Assembly (NCBI GenBank): GCA_016521575.1
Contig: JAEKDP010000012.1
Location: forward strand, 35,283-99,282
Reading direction: 5' to 3'
Source of the DNA: Rhodobacteraceae bacterium F11138
Lineage (GTDB): Bacteria > Pseudomonadota > Alphaproteobacteria > Rhodobacterales > Rhodobacteraceae
DNA length: 64,000 bases
Part shown: piece by piece, positions 57,260 to 64,000 of the stretch
Layout of the letters: each line of letters opens with the position of its first letter
Numbering within the stretch: the first letter of the stretch is position 1
The notes under the pieces: model-generated
Seen by the model: only the letters and a program-made list of their open reading frames with translations
Told to the model about the DNA's origin: nothing
The model's database searches: none
Made by a program: the position numbers and the translations under genes

Positions 57260-58236
57260 TGTTTTCCCTGATCATCCCGGTCTACAAAAACGAATCCAAC
57301 ATCCCACCGCTGCTGCAAGCAGTGCAGAAATTACGCGACCGGATCAACGACGATTTCGAAGTAATCTTTGTGGTCGACGGCAGCCCGGACCGCTCTTACC
57401 TGGTTCTCAGGGATTCCCTGCCTGCCACCGGGCTGAACGCGCAGCTGATCGCCCTGTCGCGCAATTTCGGCTCGCTTGCCGCGATCCGTGCCGGGCTGGA
57501 ACGCGCCAAGGGCGACAACATGGCGGTGATGGCCGCCGATCTGCAGGAACCGCCGGAACTGGTCGTCGGCATGCAGCAGGCCCTGGCTGCGGACGAATGT
57601 GATGTGGTCTATGGCGAACGGCAGCGGCGGGGCGATCCCTGGCACACGCGCGTGGCCTCAACCCTGTTCTGGGGCGCCTACCGGCGGTTCGTGGCGCCTG
57701 ACATTCCCAAGGGCGGGGTCGATACCTTCGGCATCACCGCAGCAGTACGCGACCAGATCCTCGGACTGACCGAGCGTAACAGCTCGCTGGTGGGGCTGCT
57801 GTTCTGGATCGGGTTTCGCCGCAAGGGCCTGCCCTATGATCGGGCCGACCGCGAAATAGGCACCTCGGCATGGACCTTCACGAAAAAGTGGAAATACATG
57901 CAAGACAGCATCTTCAGCTTTTCCGACCTGCCGATTTCGATGCTGCTGATCCTGGGGTTCGGCGGGCTGACGATCAGCGTCATTCTGGGGCTGGTGGTGT
58001 TTCTCAGCGCCGTTTTCGGACAGATCGATGTTCCGGGCTATGCCGCGACCATGCTGGTGATCCTGTTCTTCGGCACCCTGCAACTGTTGTCGATGGGCGT
58101 GCTTGGCATTTATCTGTGGCGCGTCTTTGAAAATACCAAGGGACGGCCCTTGCATATCGTCATGTCCGCACAGGCGTTTTCCGGACCCATCGCCCCGGCG
58201 GAGCCCACAGCCATCCGGACAGGAGAACGGGAATGA
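57259..58236 (+). CDS. GtrB-like polyprenyl-phosphate glycosyltransferase (GT2)
   Basis: A 325-residue DPM1/GtrB-type enzyme. MFSLIIPVYKNESNIPPLLQAV, VIFVVDGSPDRSYLVL, LSRNFGSLAAIRAGLERAKGDNMAVMAADLQEPPEL (metal-binding D-x-Q form) and SAWTFTKKWKYMQDSIFSFSDLPI are family marks. Two C-terminal membrane helices end the protein, as in GtrB. It should load a sugar onto undecaprenyl phosphate at the cytoplasmic face. The start overlaps the aminotransferase stop (TGATG). An in-frame frame upstream is antisense-like to the aminotransferase gene and not used. The operon suggests the amino sugar as donor. Confidence 0.92.
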   Translation: MFSLIIPVYKNESNIPPLLQAVQKLRDRINDDFEVIFVVDGSPDRSYLVLRDSLPATGLNAQLIALSRNFGSLAAIRAGLERAKGDNMAVMAADLQEPPELVVGMQQALAADECDVVYGERQRRGDPWHTRVASTLFWGAYRRFVAPDIPKGGVDTFGITAAVRDQILGLTERNSSLVGLLFWIGFRRKGLPYDRADREIGTSAWTFTKKWKYMQDSIFSFSDLPISMLLILGFGGLTISVILGLVVFLSAVFGQIDVPGYAATMLVILFFGTLQLLSMGVLGIYLWRVFENTKGRPLHIVMSAQAFSGPIAPAEPTAIRTGERE

Positions 58237-59012
58237 ATGCGCCACCGATCAGCTTCGGACCAGACATCATCCACGGACAGAATATCCGGATCGAAGAAGA
58301 CGTACAAATCGGACGCGGCACCGTACTGAGCGATACCGAAGCCAGCCCGATCATTCTGCGCACAGGCGCACGGATCGGGGCCGGTGCAGTGATTGCCGCC
58401 GGCGTCGAGATCGGACGCGGCGCGCAAATCCGGGACGGCGCGGTGGTACTGAACGCGATCCCGCCCAACGCCATCGCCGAGGGCAATCCAGCGCAGGTGG
58501 TCGGTTATACCACTGCCCTGCCCCAGGACGTCACCACCTTTTCCGGTGGCGGGCTCGGCGCGGACAGCAACCGCGGCCATGCCGAGATCATCCCACTCGA
58601 AGTCGGTCAGGCGGCAATCTACAGGATGCCGCAGGTTCTGGAGGCCAGCCGGGGCAACCTGACCGTGGGCGAAATCGAGCGCGACCTGCCCTTTCTGCCA
58701 AAACGCTATTTCGCCGTCTATGACGTGCCCTCGGAAAAGCTGCGCGGGGAACATGCCCACCGGATCTGCCACCAGTTCCTGATCTGCATGAGCGGATCGT
58801 GCCGGGCATTGCTGGACGATGGGGAAAACCGGCAGGAAGTGGTGCTGTCGCGCCCCGACATCGGCCTCTATTTGCCGCCGATGATCTGGGGCACGCAATA
58901 TGACTATACCCGTGACGCGGTTCTGCTGGTCTTTGCCTCGCATGCCTATGACAACGCGGATTACATTCGCGATTACGAAACCTTCCGCGCCGAACTGGAT
59001 GCCGCCCGGTGA
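58233..59012 (+). CDS. Bifunctional WxcM-like protein: acetyltransferase plus 3,4-ketoisomerase
   Basis: A 259-residue fusion. Residues about 8-95 are hexapeptide repeats ending PPNAIAEGNPAQVVGY, a short sugar N-acetyltransferase (FdtC/QdtC-like). Residues about 120-259 are a cupin FdtA/QdtA domain with RGEHAHRICHQFLICMSGSC, holding the catalytic His174, His176 and His180. It converts dTDP-4-keto-6-deoxyglucose to the 3-keto isomer and, after amination, acetylates the 3-amine. With the FdtB-like enzyme this makes dTDP-Fuc3NAc or dTDP-Qui3NAc; which one cannot be told by eye. The acetyltransferase half is shorter than a stand-alone FdtC. It overlaps both neighbours (ATGA and GTGA). Confidence 0.9.
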   Translation: MNAPPISFGPDIIHGQNIRIEEDVQIGRGTVLSDTEASPIILRTGARIGAGAVIAAGVEIGRGAQIRDGAVVLNAIPPNAIAEGNPAQVVGYTTALPQDVTTFSGGGLGADSNRGHAEIIPLEVGQAAIYRMPQVLEASRGNLTVGEIERDLPFLPKRYFAVYDVPSEKLRGEHAHRICHQFLICMSGSCRALLDDGENRQEVVLSRPDIGLYLPPMIWGTQYDYTRDAVLLVFASHAYDNADYIRDYETFRAELDAAR

Positions 59013-60553
59013 CAGGGCGTCTGTCGCTACTGGCGCTCTGGGCCGCGTGGTTTGCCGCTCTCGGCGCGCTCTATCTGACCGTTCCGGTGTCACCGGATCA
59101 GGCGCTGTTCGATTATATCGCCTGGTCGCATCTGCAAGGCGATCTCTATTATGGCGGGGCCGTCGAACAGAATTTTCCGGGCAAGATGATCCTGCACGAA
59201 CTGGGAATCCGATTGTTCGGGGTCGAATTCTGGAGTTTCAGGGCGGTCGATGCCCTGCTGCTGGGCCTGTCGACCCTGGCCGGGGCCGGTTTCCTGAAAC
59301 GCACCGGTTTCCGGCTTGCCCCCTGGGTGTTCCTGTTTCTGTATCCGGTGATCTACGTCACCTCGGGCTACTGGAGCGCCGGGCAGCGCGATATCGCCGC
59401 CATGGGGGTGCTTCTGGGCGCGCTCTGCCTGATGGGTCCGCCCCCGACCCGGCGCGCCGGCATGTCAAGCCTGGCGGCGGGGGCGCTGGTGGCCATCGCG
59501 GTCCTGATCCGTCCCACCTATCTGAGTGCGCTCGCGGGATTGCTGATCTTTGAAGGGCTGCGGTTTTCCGGCGAACCCGCACGGGCCTGGACTGCCCGGC
59601 TGGGCCAGGGGCTTGCCCTTTGTTTCGGTTTTGCAGCAGTGATCGGCGCGGTGGCCTGGTATGGTGCCCGGCTGGGCGTGCTGGATGATTTCTATCGACA
59701 GGCGATCCTGTTCAATCTCGAAGCCTATCAGGTCCCACTGCCCCGCAACCGCCTGGTGCAGCCCATGCTGTTCGTTCTAAGCAACTCCTGGCACTGGATC
59801 GTGGCTTTGGGCCTGCTTGGTGGTGCAACCTGGGGATTGCGGCGGGGCCTGGACCGGGGGCTGCTGCTGATCCTCGGGCTGGTCGCGGCAGTGCTGCTAT
59901 CCTATTTTGCCCAGAACAAGGGGTTCGGCTATCATCTGGGTGGCCTATTGCCCTTGCTGGCCTTGCTGATCGCCGCTGCAGTGGACCAGCTGGACCGCTG
60001 GCGGCGCAATGCACCTCGCCCTGCCCTGCGTGCCTTGGCAACGGCGATGCTGCTGTTTTCTGTCGCACTGGCCAGCCTGGGCAGCGCCAAGAAACTCTGG
60101 TCCTACCGGGACAATATGGCCGCTGTTTTGCACCGACCGTTTGTCCCGGTGCAGAAAGACCCTCTCCGGCCAGCCTGGACGGATGTCGCCGAAACCGTGC
60201 GGATTATCCGGCAAGACAGTCCGCCGGACGCTTTCGTGCTGCAATGGGGCCGGATCTTTGTGGTACCCTTTCTGGCCGAACGGCGGTCGAGCCTGCGGTT
60301 CTTCCAGCTGGCCGGGCTGGACGGGCTGGCCGCAACCGGTTTTTCCGGCTACGAGGCCTGGCGGCAGGAGATCGCGCAGGACTTGCGGGACAAACCGCCC
60401 GTCTTTGCCCTGATCGACACCAAGGAGGTGGCTCTGCCGCTGAATTCGGACGCGAACGGCATCGACGGGATCCTGTCACGAGCACTGGCGGATTACCGCA
60501 TACGCCAGAAAACGCCACACTACATCCTGCTGGAGGCCCCCGATGCGCCCTGA
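59009..60553 (+). CDS. GT-C membrane glycosyltransferase (GtrC-like role)
   Basis: A 514-residue membrane protein with about ten helices and a hydrophilic C-terminal domain. The first loop has an acidic pair (YLTVPVSPDQALFDYIAWSHLQGDLYYGGAVEQNFPGK), where GT-C enzymes keep their catalytic Asp. It resembles GT39/GT83-like proteins with a PMT-like early topology. In this operon it would take the sugar from undecaprenyl phosphate in the periplasm and put it on the polymer. The start is GTG, overlapping the preceding stop (GTGA). Assignment to GT-C is from topology and context. Confidence 0.72.
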   Translation: MTGRLSLLALWAAWFAALGALYLTVPVSPDQALFDYIAWSHLQGDLYYGGAVEQNFPGKMILHELGIRLFGVEFWSFRAVDALLLGLSTLAGAGFLKRTGFRLAPWVFLFLYPVIYVTSGYWSAGQRDIAAMGVLLGALCLMGPPPTRRAGMSSLAAGALVAIAVLIRPTYLSALAGLLIFEGLRFSGEPARAWTARLGQGLALCFGFAAVIGAVAWYGARLGVLDDFYRQAILFNLEAYQVPLPRNRLVQPMLFVLSNSWHWIVALGLLGGATWGLRRGLDRGLLLILGLVAAVLLSYFAQNKGFGYHLGGLLPLLALLIAAAVDQLDRWRRNAPRPALRALATAMLLFSVALASLGSAKKLWSYRDNMAAVLHRPFVPVQKDPLRPAWTDVAETVRIIRQDSPPDAFVLQWGRIFVVPFLAERRSSLRFFQLAGLDGLAATGFSGYEAWRQEIAQDLRDKPPVFALIDTKEVALPLNSDANGIDGILSRALADYRIRQKTPHYILLEAPDAP

Positions 60554-60935
60554 TTCAACCAGCCTGCGCGAGCTTATCTGGACCAGCGCAAAATTTGGCC
60601 TGGTGGGGCTGAGCACGGTCGGGCTGTACTTTGTGGTTCTCGCCCTTGCGCGCCCCTTTATCGCCAATGTCGTGGCTCTGAGTCTGTTTGCCTATGTCGC
60701 CAGCGCCGCCTTCAACTTCGTGGCCCAGGCCCGGTTCACCTTTGGCAGCACCCCCACCGGCGCGCGGCTGACCCGGTACATCCTGATGCATCTGCTCTGC
60801 ATGGGGATGAATGCGGTACTGATCCATACCTTGATCGAACGGATGGGCACGGAATTCTACACGGCGCAGATTCTGGTGACCGTGATCATTGCCGGCACAT
60901 CCTTCGTGCTGTCCAGGGTCTGGGTCTATCGCTGA
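60543..60935 (+). CDS. GtrA-family membrane protein (lipid-linked sugar flippase)
   Basis: A 130-residue protein with four helices of the GtrA/DPMS1 family: FGLVGLSTVGLYFVVLALA, FAYVASAAFNFVAQARFTF, YILMHLLCMGMNAVLIHTL and ILVTVIIAGTSFVLSRVWVYR. GtrA proteins move undecaprenyl-phosphate-linked monosaccharides to the periplasm. It overlaps the GT-C gene by 11 bases and the converging SGNH-like gene by 10. It completes the GtrA/GtrB/GT-C trio. Confidence 0.93.
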   Translation: MRPDSTSLRELIWTSAKFGLVGLSTVGLYFVVLALARPFIANVVALSLFAYVASAAFNFVAQARFTFGSTPTGARLTRYILMHLLCMGMNAVLIHTLIERMGTEFYTAQILVTVIIAGTSFVLSRVWVYR

Positions 60936-62017
60936 AACCCGGCCGTATCCACGAGATCCAGAAACACCTTGCCAAAGCGGGCATTGATTCCGGGCCGGTA
61001 GTGCCCATCCGAAACGAATCCGGACACATCCGCGGGATCGAAATGCTCGACGGTGGCCAGATAGGCGACATCTGCACGTTCAAGGGCCGGGCGCGCGATT
61101 TCCAACACATCGACATTCACCGGGTTCCGTGTCTGGACCAGAACAACGATCGGGATCTGCCCATCGGCCTGCGCGGTCCGGGCAAAATCCATGATCATCC
61201 GGTTCAGGACCTCGACATAAGGATACTCCGACCCGGCAAGGATCTCGGCCTTGACCTGCGCAACATGGGCTGTGCCAAGGGATCGCCGCACCAGGCGCGC
61301 CAAGGGGGATGCGTCCAGCCAGACCGCCCCGAAAGTGATCGGCGAATAAAACGCATCCCATGCCGCAAGCTGATCAGCCCAGGCCCGGGCTCGGGCGGGG
61401 GCATGGGCCAGAGCTCGTTCCTGCTCTGCGCTGTTTATCAGCGGTTCGACCCGCTTCACCTCCTCTCCGTTCAGCAAAAAGACTGGATAGGTAAAGGGAG
61501 CTGGCTGCTCGAACGTCCAGCTTCGGTTGCTCAGCGCGGCCATCGCGGGAACCGAAGAGGACAGGATTCCCAGAACCACGACATCCCCGGCCCGCCGGTT
61601 GCCGCGATCCTCCTGAAACAGGGCATAGGTGAAATTGGGCGGCGCCCCTGGCCCGGAGTGACGATCTACGCGTAAATCCGGATCCTGCTCCTGCGCCGCA
61701 ATCATGATATGGTTGACAAAGGACATCCCGTAGCTGCGGATCACCGGCCCTGTATCATCTGTTTCTGCGGCGAATTCCGCGCTCGATACTGCGATCGCAC
61801 CCTGGCGCCAGGCGACGTTGTAAAGACTGCCCGGAGCGTCCGGATCTGCCTCCCACTGCGCCAGTTTTCCAGGCACCGAACGGCCATAGTCGAAATAGCG
61901 CACAAGGCTGCCCATCCTGCCTTGCGCCTCGGCCCAGTGCAGGACCACAGCAACACCTGTGTCCAGCAGTGCCAGAAACAGCAGGACCAGTCCAAGCATT
62001 GCAGCGGTTTTTCTCAT
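60926..62017 (-). CDS. AlgJ/AlgX-like periplasmic partner of the MBOAT acyltransferase
   Basis: A 363-residue protein with an uncleaved N-terminal membrane helix or signal (MLGLVLLFLALLDTGVAVVLHW), then a soluble domain with SYGMSFVNHI (a possible Ser nucleophile), VVVLGILSSSV, and a late FVSDGHYRPGINARFGKVFLDL that resembles the catalytic Asp-x-x-His of SGNH acetyltransferases. It lies six bases after the MBOAT gene on the same strand, the typical AlgI-AlgJ/X arrangement, so it probably takes an acyl group handed out by MBOAT and puts it on the polymer in the periplasm. The SGNH match is weak, context is strong. Confidence 0.7.
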   Translation of the reverse strand: MRKTAAMLGLVLLFLALLDTGVAVVLHWAEAQGRMGSLVRYFDYGRSVPGKLAQWEADPDAPGSLYNVAWRQGAIAVSSAEFAAETDDTGPVIRSYGMSFVNHIMIAAQEQDPDLRVDRHSGPGAPPNFTYALFQEDRGNRRAGDVVVLGILSSSVPAMAALSNRSWTFEQPAPFTYPVFLLNGEEVKRVEPLINSAEQERALAHAPARARAWADQLAAWDAFYSPITFGAVWLDASPLARLVRRSLGTAHVAQVKAEILAGSEYPYVEVLNRMIMDFARTAQADGQIPIVVLVQTRNPVNVDVLEIARPALERADVAYLATVEHFDPADVSGFVSDGHYRPGINARFGKVFLDLVDTAGFQR

Positions 62018-62023
62018 GATACC

Positions 62024-63445
62024 TCAGAACTGGAAATAGATGAACGCCGAAGTCGTTGTCGTCGCCCCGAACGCGAGAAGATAGATCATACCGGCATAGA
62101 CCCCGGCCCGGACCGCCATCGGCCATGTCTGATAAAACCGTACATTTCCCGTGCGCTCGATCAGCATGTCCCAGACCAGCAAAACGGCCATAGCCAGATA
62201 GGCAGCAGTCGGTATGGTCGGAATGGTCAGCCCCGGCGGGCCCGTGAACAAACGCCCGGTGAAATCCACGATCTGCGCGAAGGACGTTGCCCGAAACAGC
62301 AGCCAGCCATAGCAGACCACCTGAAAGAACAGGACAATCATCAGCATACGTCCCGCCCAGGCAATGATGCTGCGTTCCGCGCCCTCTCCACTGCGCTTGT
62401 GGGTACCCGCCAGCGCGCGGTGGAAGGACAGCAGCCCGCCCTGATACAACCCCCACAGCACAAAATTCCATGCCGCCCCGTGCCAGAGCCCGCCCAGGGC
62501 CATCGTGGCCATGAGGTTGCGATAGGTTTTCCAGCGTCCGCCTCGATTGCCCCCCAGTGAGATGTAGAGATAGTCGCGCAACCAGGTGGACAGGCTGATA
62601 TGCCAGCGCCGCCAGAACTCCTGAGGGTCGACGGCGAAATAGGGCTGAGCAAAATTGCGCATCAACCGGAAGCCCAGCATCTTGGCCACCCCGCGGGCAA
62701 TATCGGTATAGCCCGAAAAATCACAATAGATCTGGAGGGCAAACAGCCAAGTTGCCAGAATCACGTCCAGCCGGGTGGGATCGGGACTGGCGTATATCGC
62801 ATCCACCGACGGAGCGATGGCATCCGCGATCACCACCTTCTTGATCAGCCCCAACAGACACAGAACGGCACCACGCCCCAATGCATCCCAGCTCAGAACT
62901 CTTGGTGTCGATATATTGGGCAACAGGTTCTTGGCCCGTTCGATCGGCCCGGCAACCAGTTGCGGGAAAAAGGCGACAAACAAAGCGAAGTCCAGGAAAT
63001 CATGGCACGGTTTCAACTCGCGCCGGTAGACATCGATCGTATAGCTAAGCGTCTGAAAGGTATAAAACGAAATACCGACAGGCAACACGATGGACAAGGT
63101 GAACGGATCCGCCGCATATCCGGCCCAGGCCAGAAATTCCTGAAAGCTGTCCACGAAAAAGCCGAGGTACTTGAAAACGCCCAACATGCCCAGATTGACC
63201 GCGAGCGAAATCCACAGGAGATGTTTGCGCCGGATCTGGTCGGATGCTGCCGCCATTCTGAGGCCAACGACATAATCTACGGCAGTGCTGAGCAAAATCA
63301 GACTCAGAAAACGCCAGTCCCATGCGCCGTAGAAAATGTAGCTGGCAACCAGCAACATTCGATTCTGGGCCTTATGCGGCAACAGCACATAAAGCACAGA
63401 GACAATAGCAAAGAAGAACCAGAAACCCAGTTGAGTGAACAGCAT
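62024..63445 (-). CDS. MBOAT O-acyltransferase (AlgI/DltB family)
   Basis: A 473-residue membrane protein. YVLLPHKAQNRMLLVASYIFYGAWDWRF is the standard start, and VLPVGISFYTFQTLSYTIDVYR and FWRRWHISLSTWLRDYLYISLGGNRGG are the conserved MBOAT core. GLWHGAAWNFVLWGLYQG carries the catalytic His. It moves acyl groups across the inner membrane for O-acylation of polymer. It leads a two-gene operon with the AlgJ/X-like protein. It is the third unrelated acyltransferase system of the window, besides 29335 and 48729. Confidence 0.95.
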   Translation of the reverse strand: MLFTQLGFWFFFAIVSVLYVLLPHKAQNRMLLVASYIFYGAWDWRFLSLILLSTAVDYVVGLRMAAASDQIRRKHLLWISLAVNLGMLGVFKYLGFFVDSFQEFLAWAGYAADPFTLSIVLPVGISFYTFQTLSYTIDVYRRELKPCHDFLDFALFVAFFPQLVAGPIERAKNLLPNISTPRVLSWDALGRGAVLCLLGLIKKVVIADAIAPSVDAIYASPDPTRLDVILATWLFALQIYCDFSGYTDIARGVAKMLGFRLMRNFAQPYFAVDPQEFWRRWHISLSTWLRDYLYISLGGNRGGRWKTYRNLMATMALGGLWHGAAWNFVLWGLYQGGLLSFHRALAGTHKRSGEGAERSIIAWAGRMLMIVLFFQVVCYGWLLFRATSFAQIVDFTGRLFTGPPGLTIPTIPTAAYLAMAVLLVWDMLIERTGNVRFYQTWPMAVRAGVYAGMIYLLAFGATTTTSAFIYFQF

Positions 63446-63635
63446 ACGGGATCATATTGCACTGGCTGAAATCCGCAGCAATCCTTTTTCGCGCCCCCAA
63501 CCTCCGGCATTGCCGTTGCGTGCCTGTACGGAAAAATCAGTGCCGCCTGTCCCCATACCCAATCTCGCGCAGGGACGGATCGAAAGCGGCCTTTCGAGAA
63601 GCAGGATCTTTCACCCGACAATGGCCCCGGTTAGC

Positions 63636-64000
63636 TCACAGGAACAGGAAGTCATCGGCCGCCAGGTCCATGGGGTCGGTGTTCAGCAGTGTGATGCTGC
63701 CGCTGCCGGTATCGATGCGCAAATCCGCGCCCAGGTCCTGAAGCACGAGATCGGCAAAGCGTAAATCCGGGATATCGAGCCGGATGATGTCCTGGCCCGG
63801 TGTGAAATCGGCGATGGTGTCATTGCCGTGGCCCGGTGAGAAAACGAACCGGTCCGCCCCGGCCTCGCCATAGTACAGGTCATTGCCGCCGCCGTCGTGA
63901 AAGGTATCATTGCCGTTGCCGCCCTTGACCAGGTCCGCCCCGTGCTCTCCACCCTGGCCGTTGTCGTGGAAAATGTCGTTCCCATTGCCAAGATAGACCT
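63636..64000 (-). CDS. RTX calcium-binding protein, C-terminal part (partial)
   Basis: The last 120 codons of a protein that begins beyond the window edge. It has glycine/aspartate nonapeptide-like repeats (LGNGNDIFHDNG, KGGNGNDTFHDGGGNDLYYGEAGADRFVFSPGHGNDTI), then DFTPGQDIIRLDIPDL, and ends DLAADDFLFL, a typical type I secretion C-terminus with its hydrophobic last residues. The stop is TGA at 63638-63636. Many RTX proteins next to polymer genes are lyases, epimerases or matrix proteins; the catalytic part is not visible. It shows that the strain uses type I secretion, which may also serve the signal-less beta-helix proteins. Confidence 0.88.
   Translation of the reverse strand, partial: VYLGNGNDIFHDNGQGGEHGADLVKGGNGNDTFHDGGGNDLYYGEAGADRFVFSPGHGNDTIADFTPGQDIIRLDIPDLRFADLVLQDLGADLRIDTGSGSITLLNTDPMDLAADDFLFL

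Noticed and set aside
1..64000. tRNA, rRNA, CRISPR arrays and replication origin
   Set aside because: I looked for characteristic conserved stretches and found none; small structured RNAs cannot be excluded by eye.

Overview
The window is high-GC DNA from an alphaproteobacterium, most likely a marine member of the Rhodobacteraceae (Roseobacter group). This rests on the style of the proteins, a VPLPA-CTERM protein with an exosortase D, a yjbH/yjbF cassette and dense GTGA/ATGA gene overlaps. Almost everything belongs to one very large locus for building, decorating and exporting a surface polysaccharide. No tRNA, rRNA or CRISPR array was seen.

Layout. 1-2.1 kb: end of rfbB, then rfbD and rfbA (dTDP-sugar supply). 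2.1-4.4 kb: a phosphatase-fold gene whose upstream side is cut by a decayed IS903-type element, then a small exported protein. 4.6-7.5 kb: yjbF and yjbH export genes. 7.6-15.4 kb: the assembly core, with a membrane epimerase/dehydratase, a glycosyltransferase-sulfotransferase fusion, the initiating phosphoglycosyltransferase, an epimerase, a Wza-type export lipoprotein and a membrane-anchored glycosyltransferase. 15.5-19.2 kb: a scar of mobile DNA (excisionase-like gene, wrecked tyrosine integrase, transposase fragment, broken toxin-like genes) flanked by a 106-bp copy of the phosphatase gene's 5' end and an IS-end remnant. 19.2-23.6 kb: two GT2 enzymes, a sulfotransferase and a Wzy-like polymerase. 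23.9-29.0 kb: two large modular Ig/FN3 and PKD/beta-helix proteins without signal peptides. 29.3-34.7 kb: acyltransferase, hexapeptide acetyltransferase, DUF535 protein and two glycosyltransferases. 34.9-42.8 kb: UDP-sugar dehydrogenase, VPLPA-CTERM protein, GNAT, FemAB-like enzyme, APH-like kinase, AsnB and a GT4. 43.2-48.7 kb: GT2, Wzx flippase, exosortase D-EpsI fusion and a GT4. 48.7-52.2 kb: an adenylation-carrier-acyltransferase fusion and a WecG/TagA transferase. 52.9-56.0 kb: a large beta-helix protein with proline/acid repeats. 56.1-60.9 kb: a five-gene unit making a dTDP-3-amino-3,6-dideoxyhexose and, by inference, loading, flipping and attaching it (GtrB/GT-C/GtrA). 60.9-63.4 kb: an AlgJ/X-like protein and an MBOAT acyltransferase. 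The window ends in the C-terminus of an RTX protein.

How the parts fit. Nucleotide sugars feed a chain started by the phosphoglycosyltransferase and extended by many GT2/GT4 enzymes. Wzx flips it, the Wzy-like protein polymerises it, and Wza with YjbF/YjbH is expected to take it across the outer membrane. The striking feature is the number of candidate decoration systems: sulfation (two genes), O-acylation (three unrelated membrane systems), amidation or aminoacylation (AsnB, FemAB, adenylation-carrier fusion), an APH-like kinase, and lipid-linked sugar side branches. No RmlC, tyrosine kinase/Wzz or type I secretion pump lies in the window. Several glycosyltransferase and modification genes look AT-richer than the backbone, as expected for a locus rebuilt by transfer.
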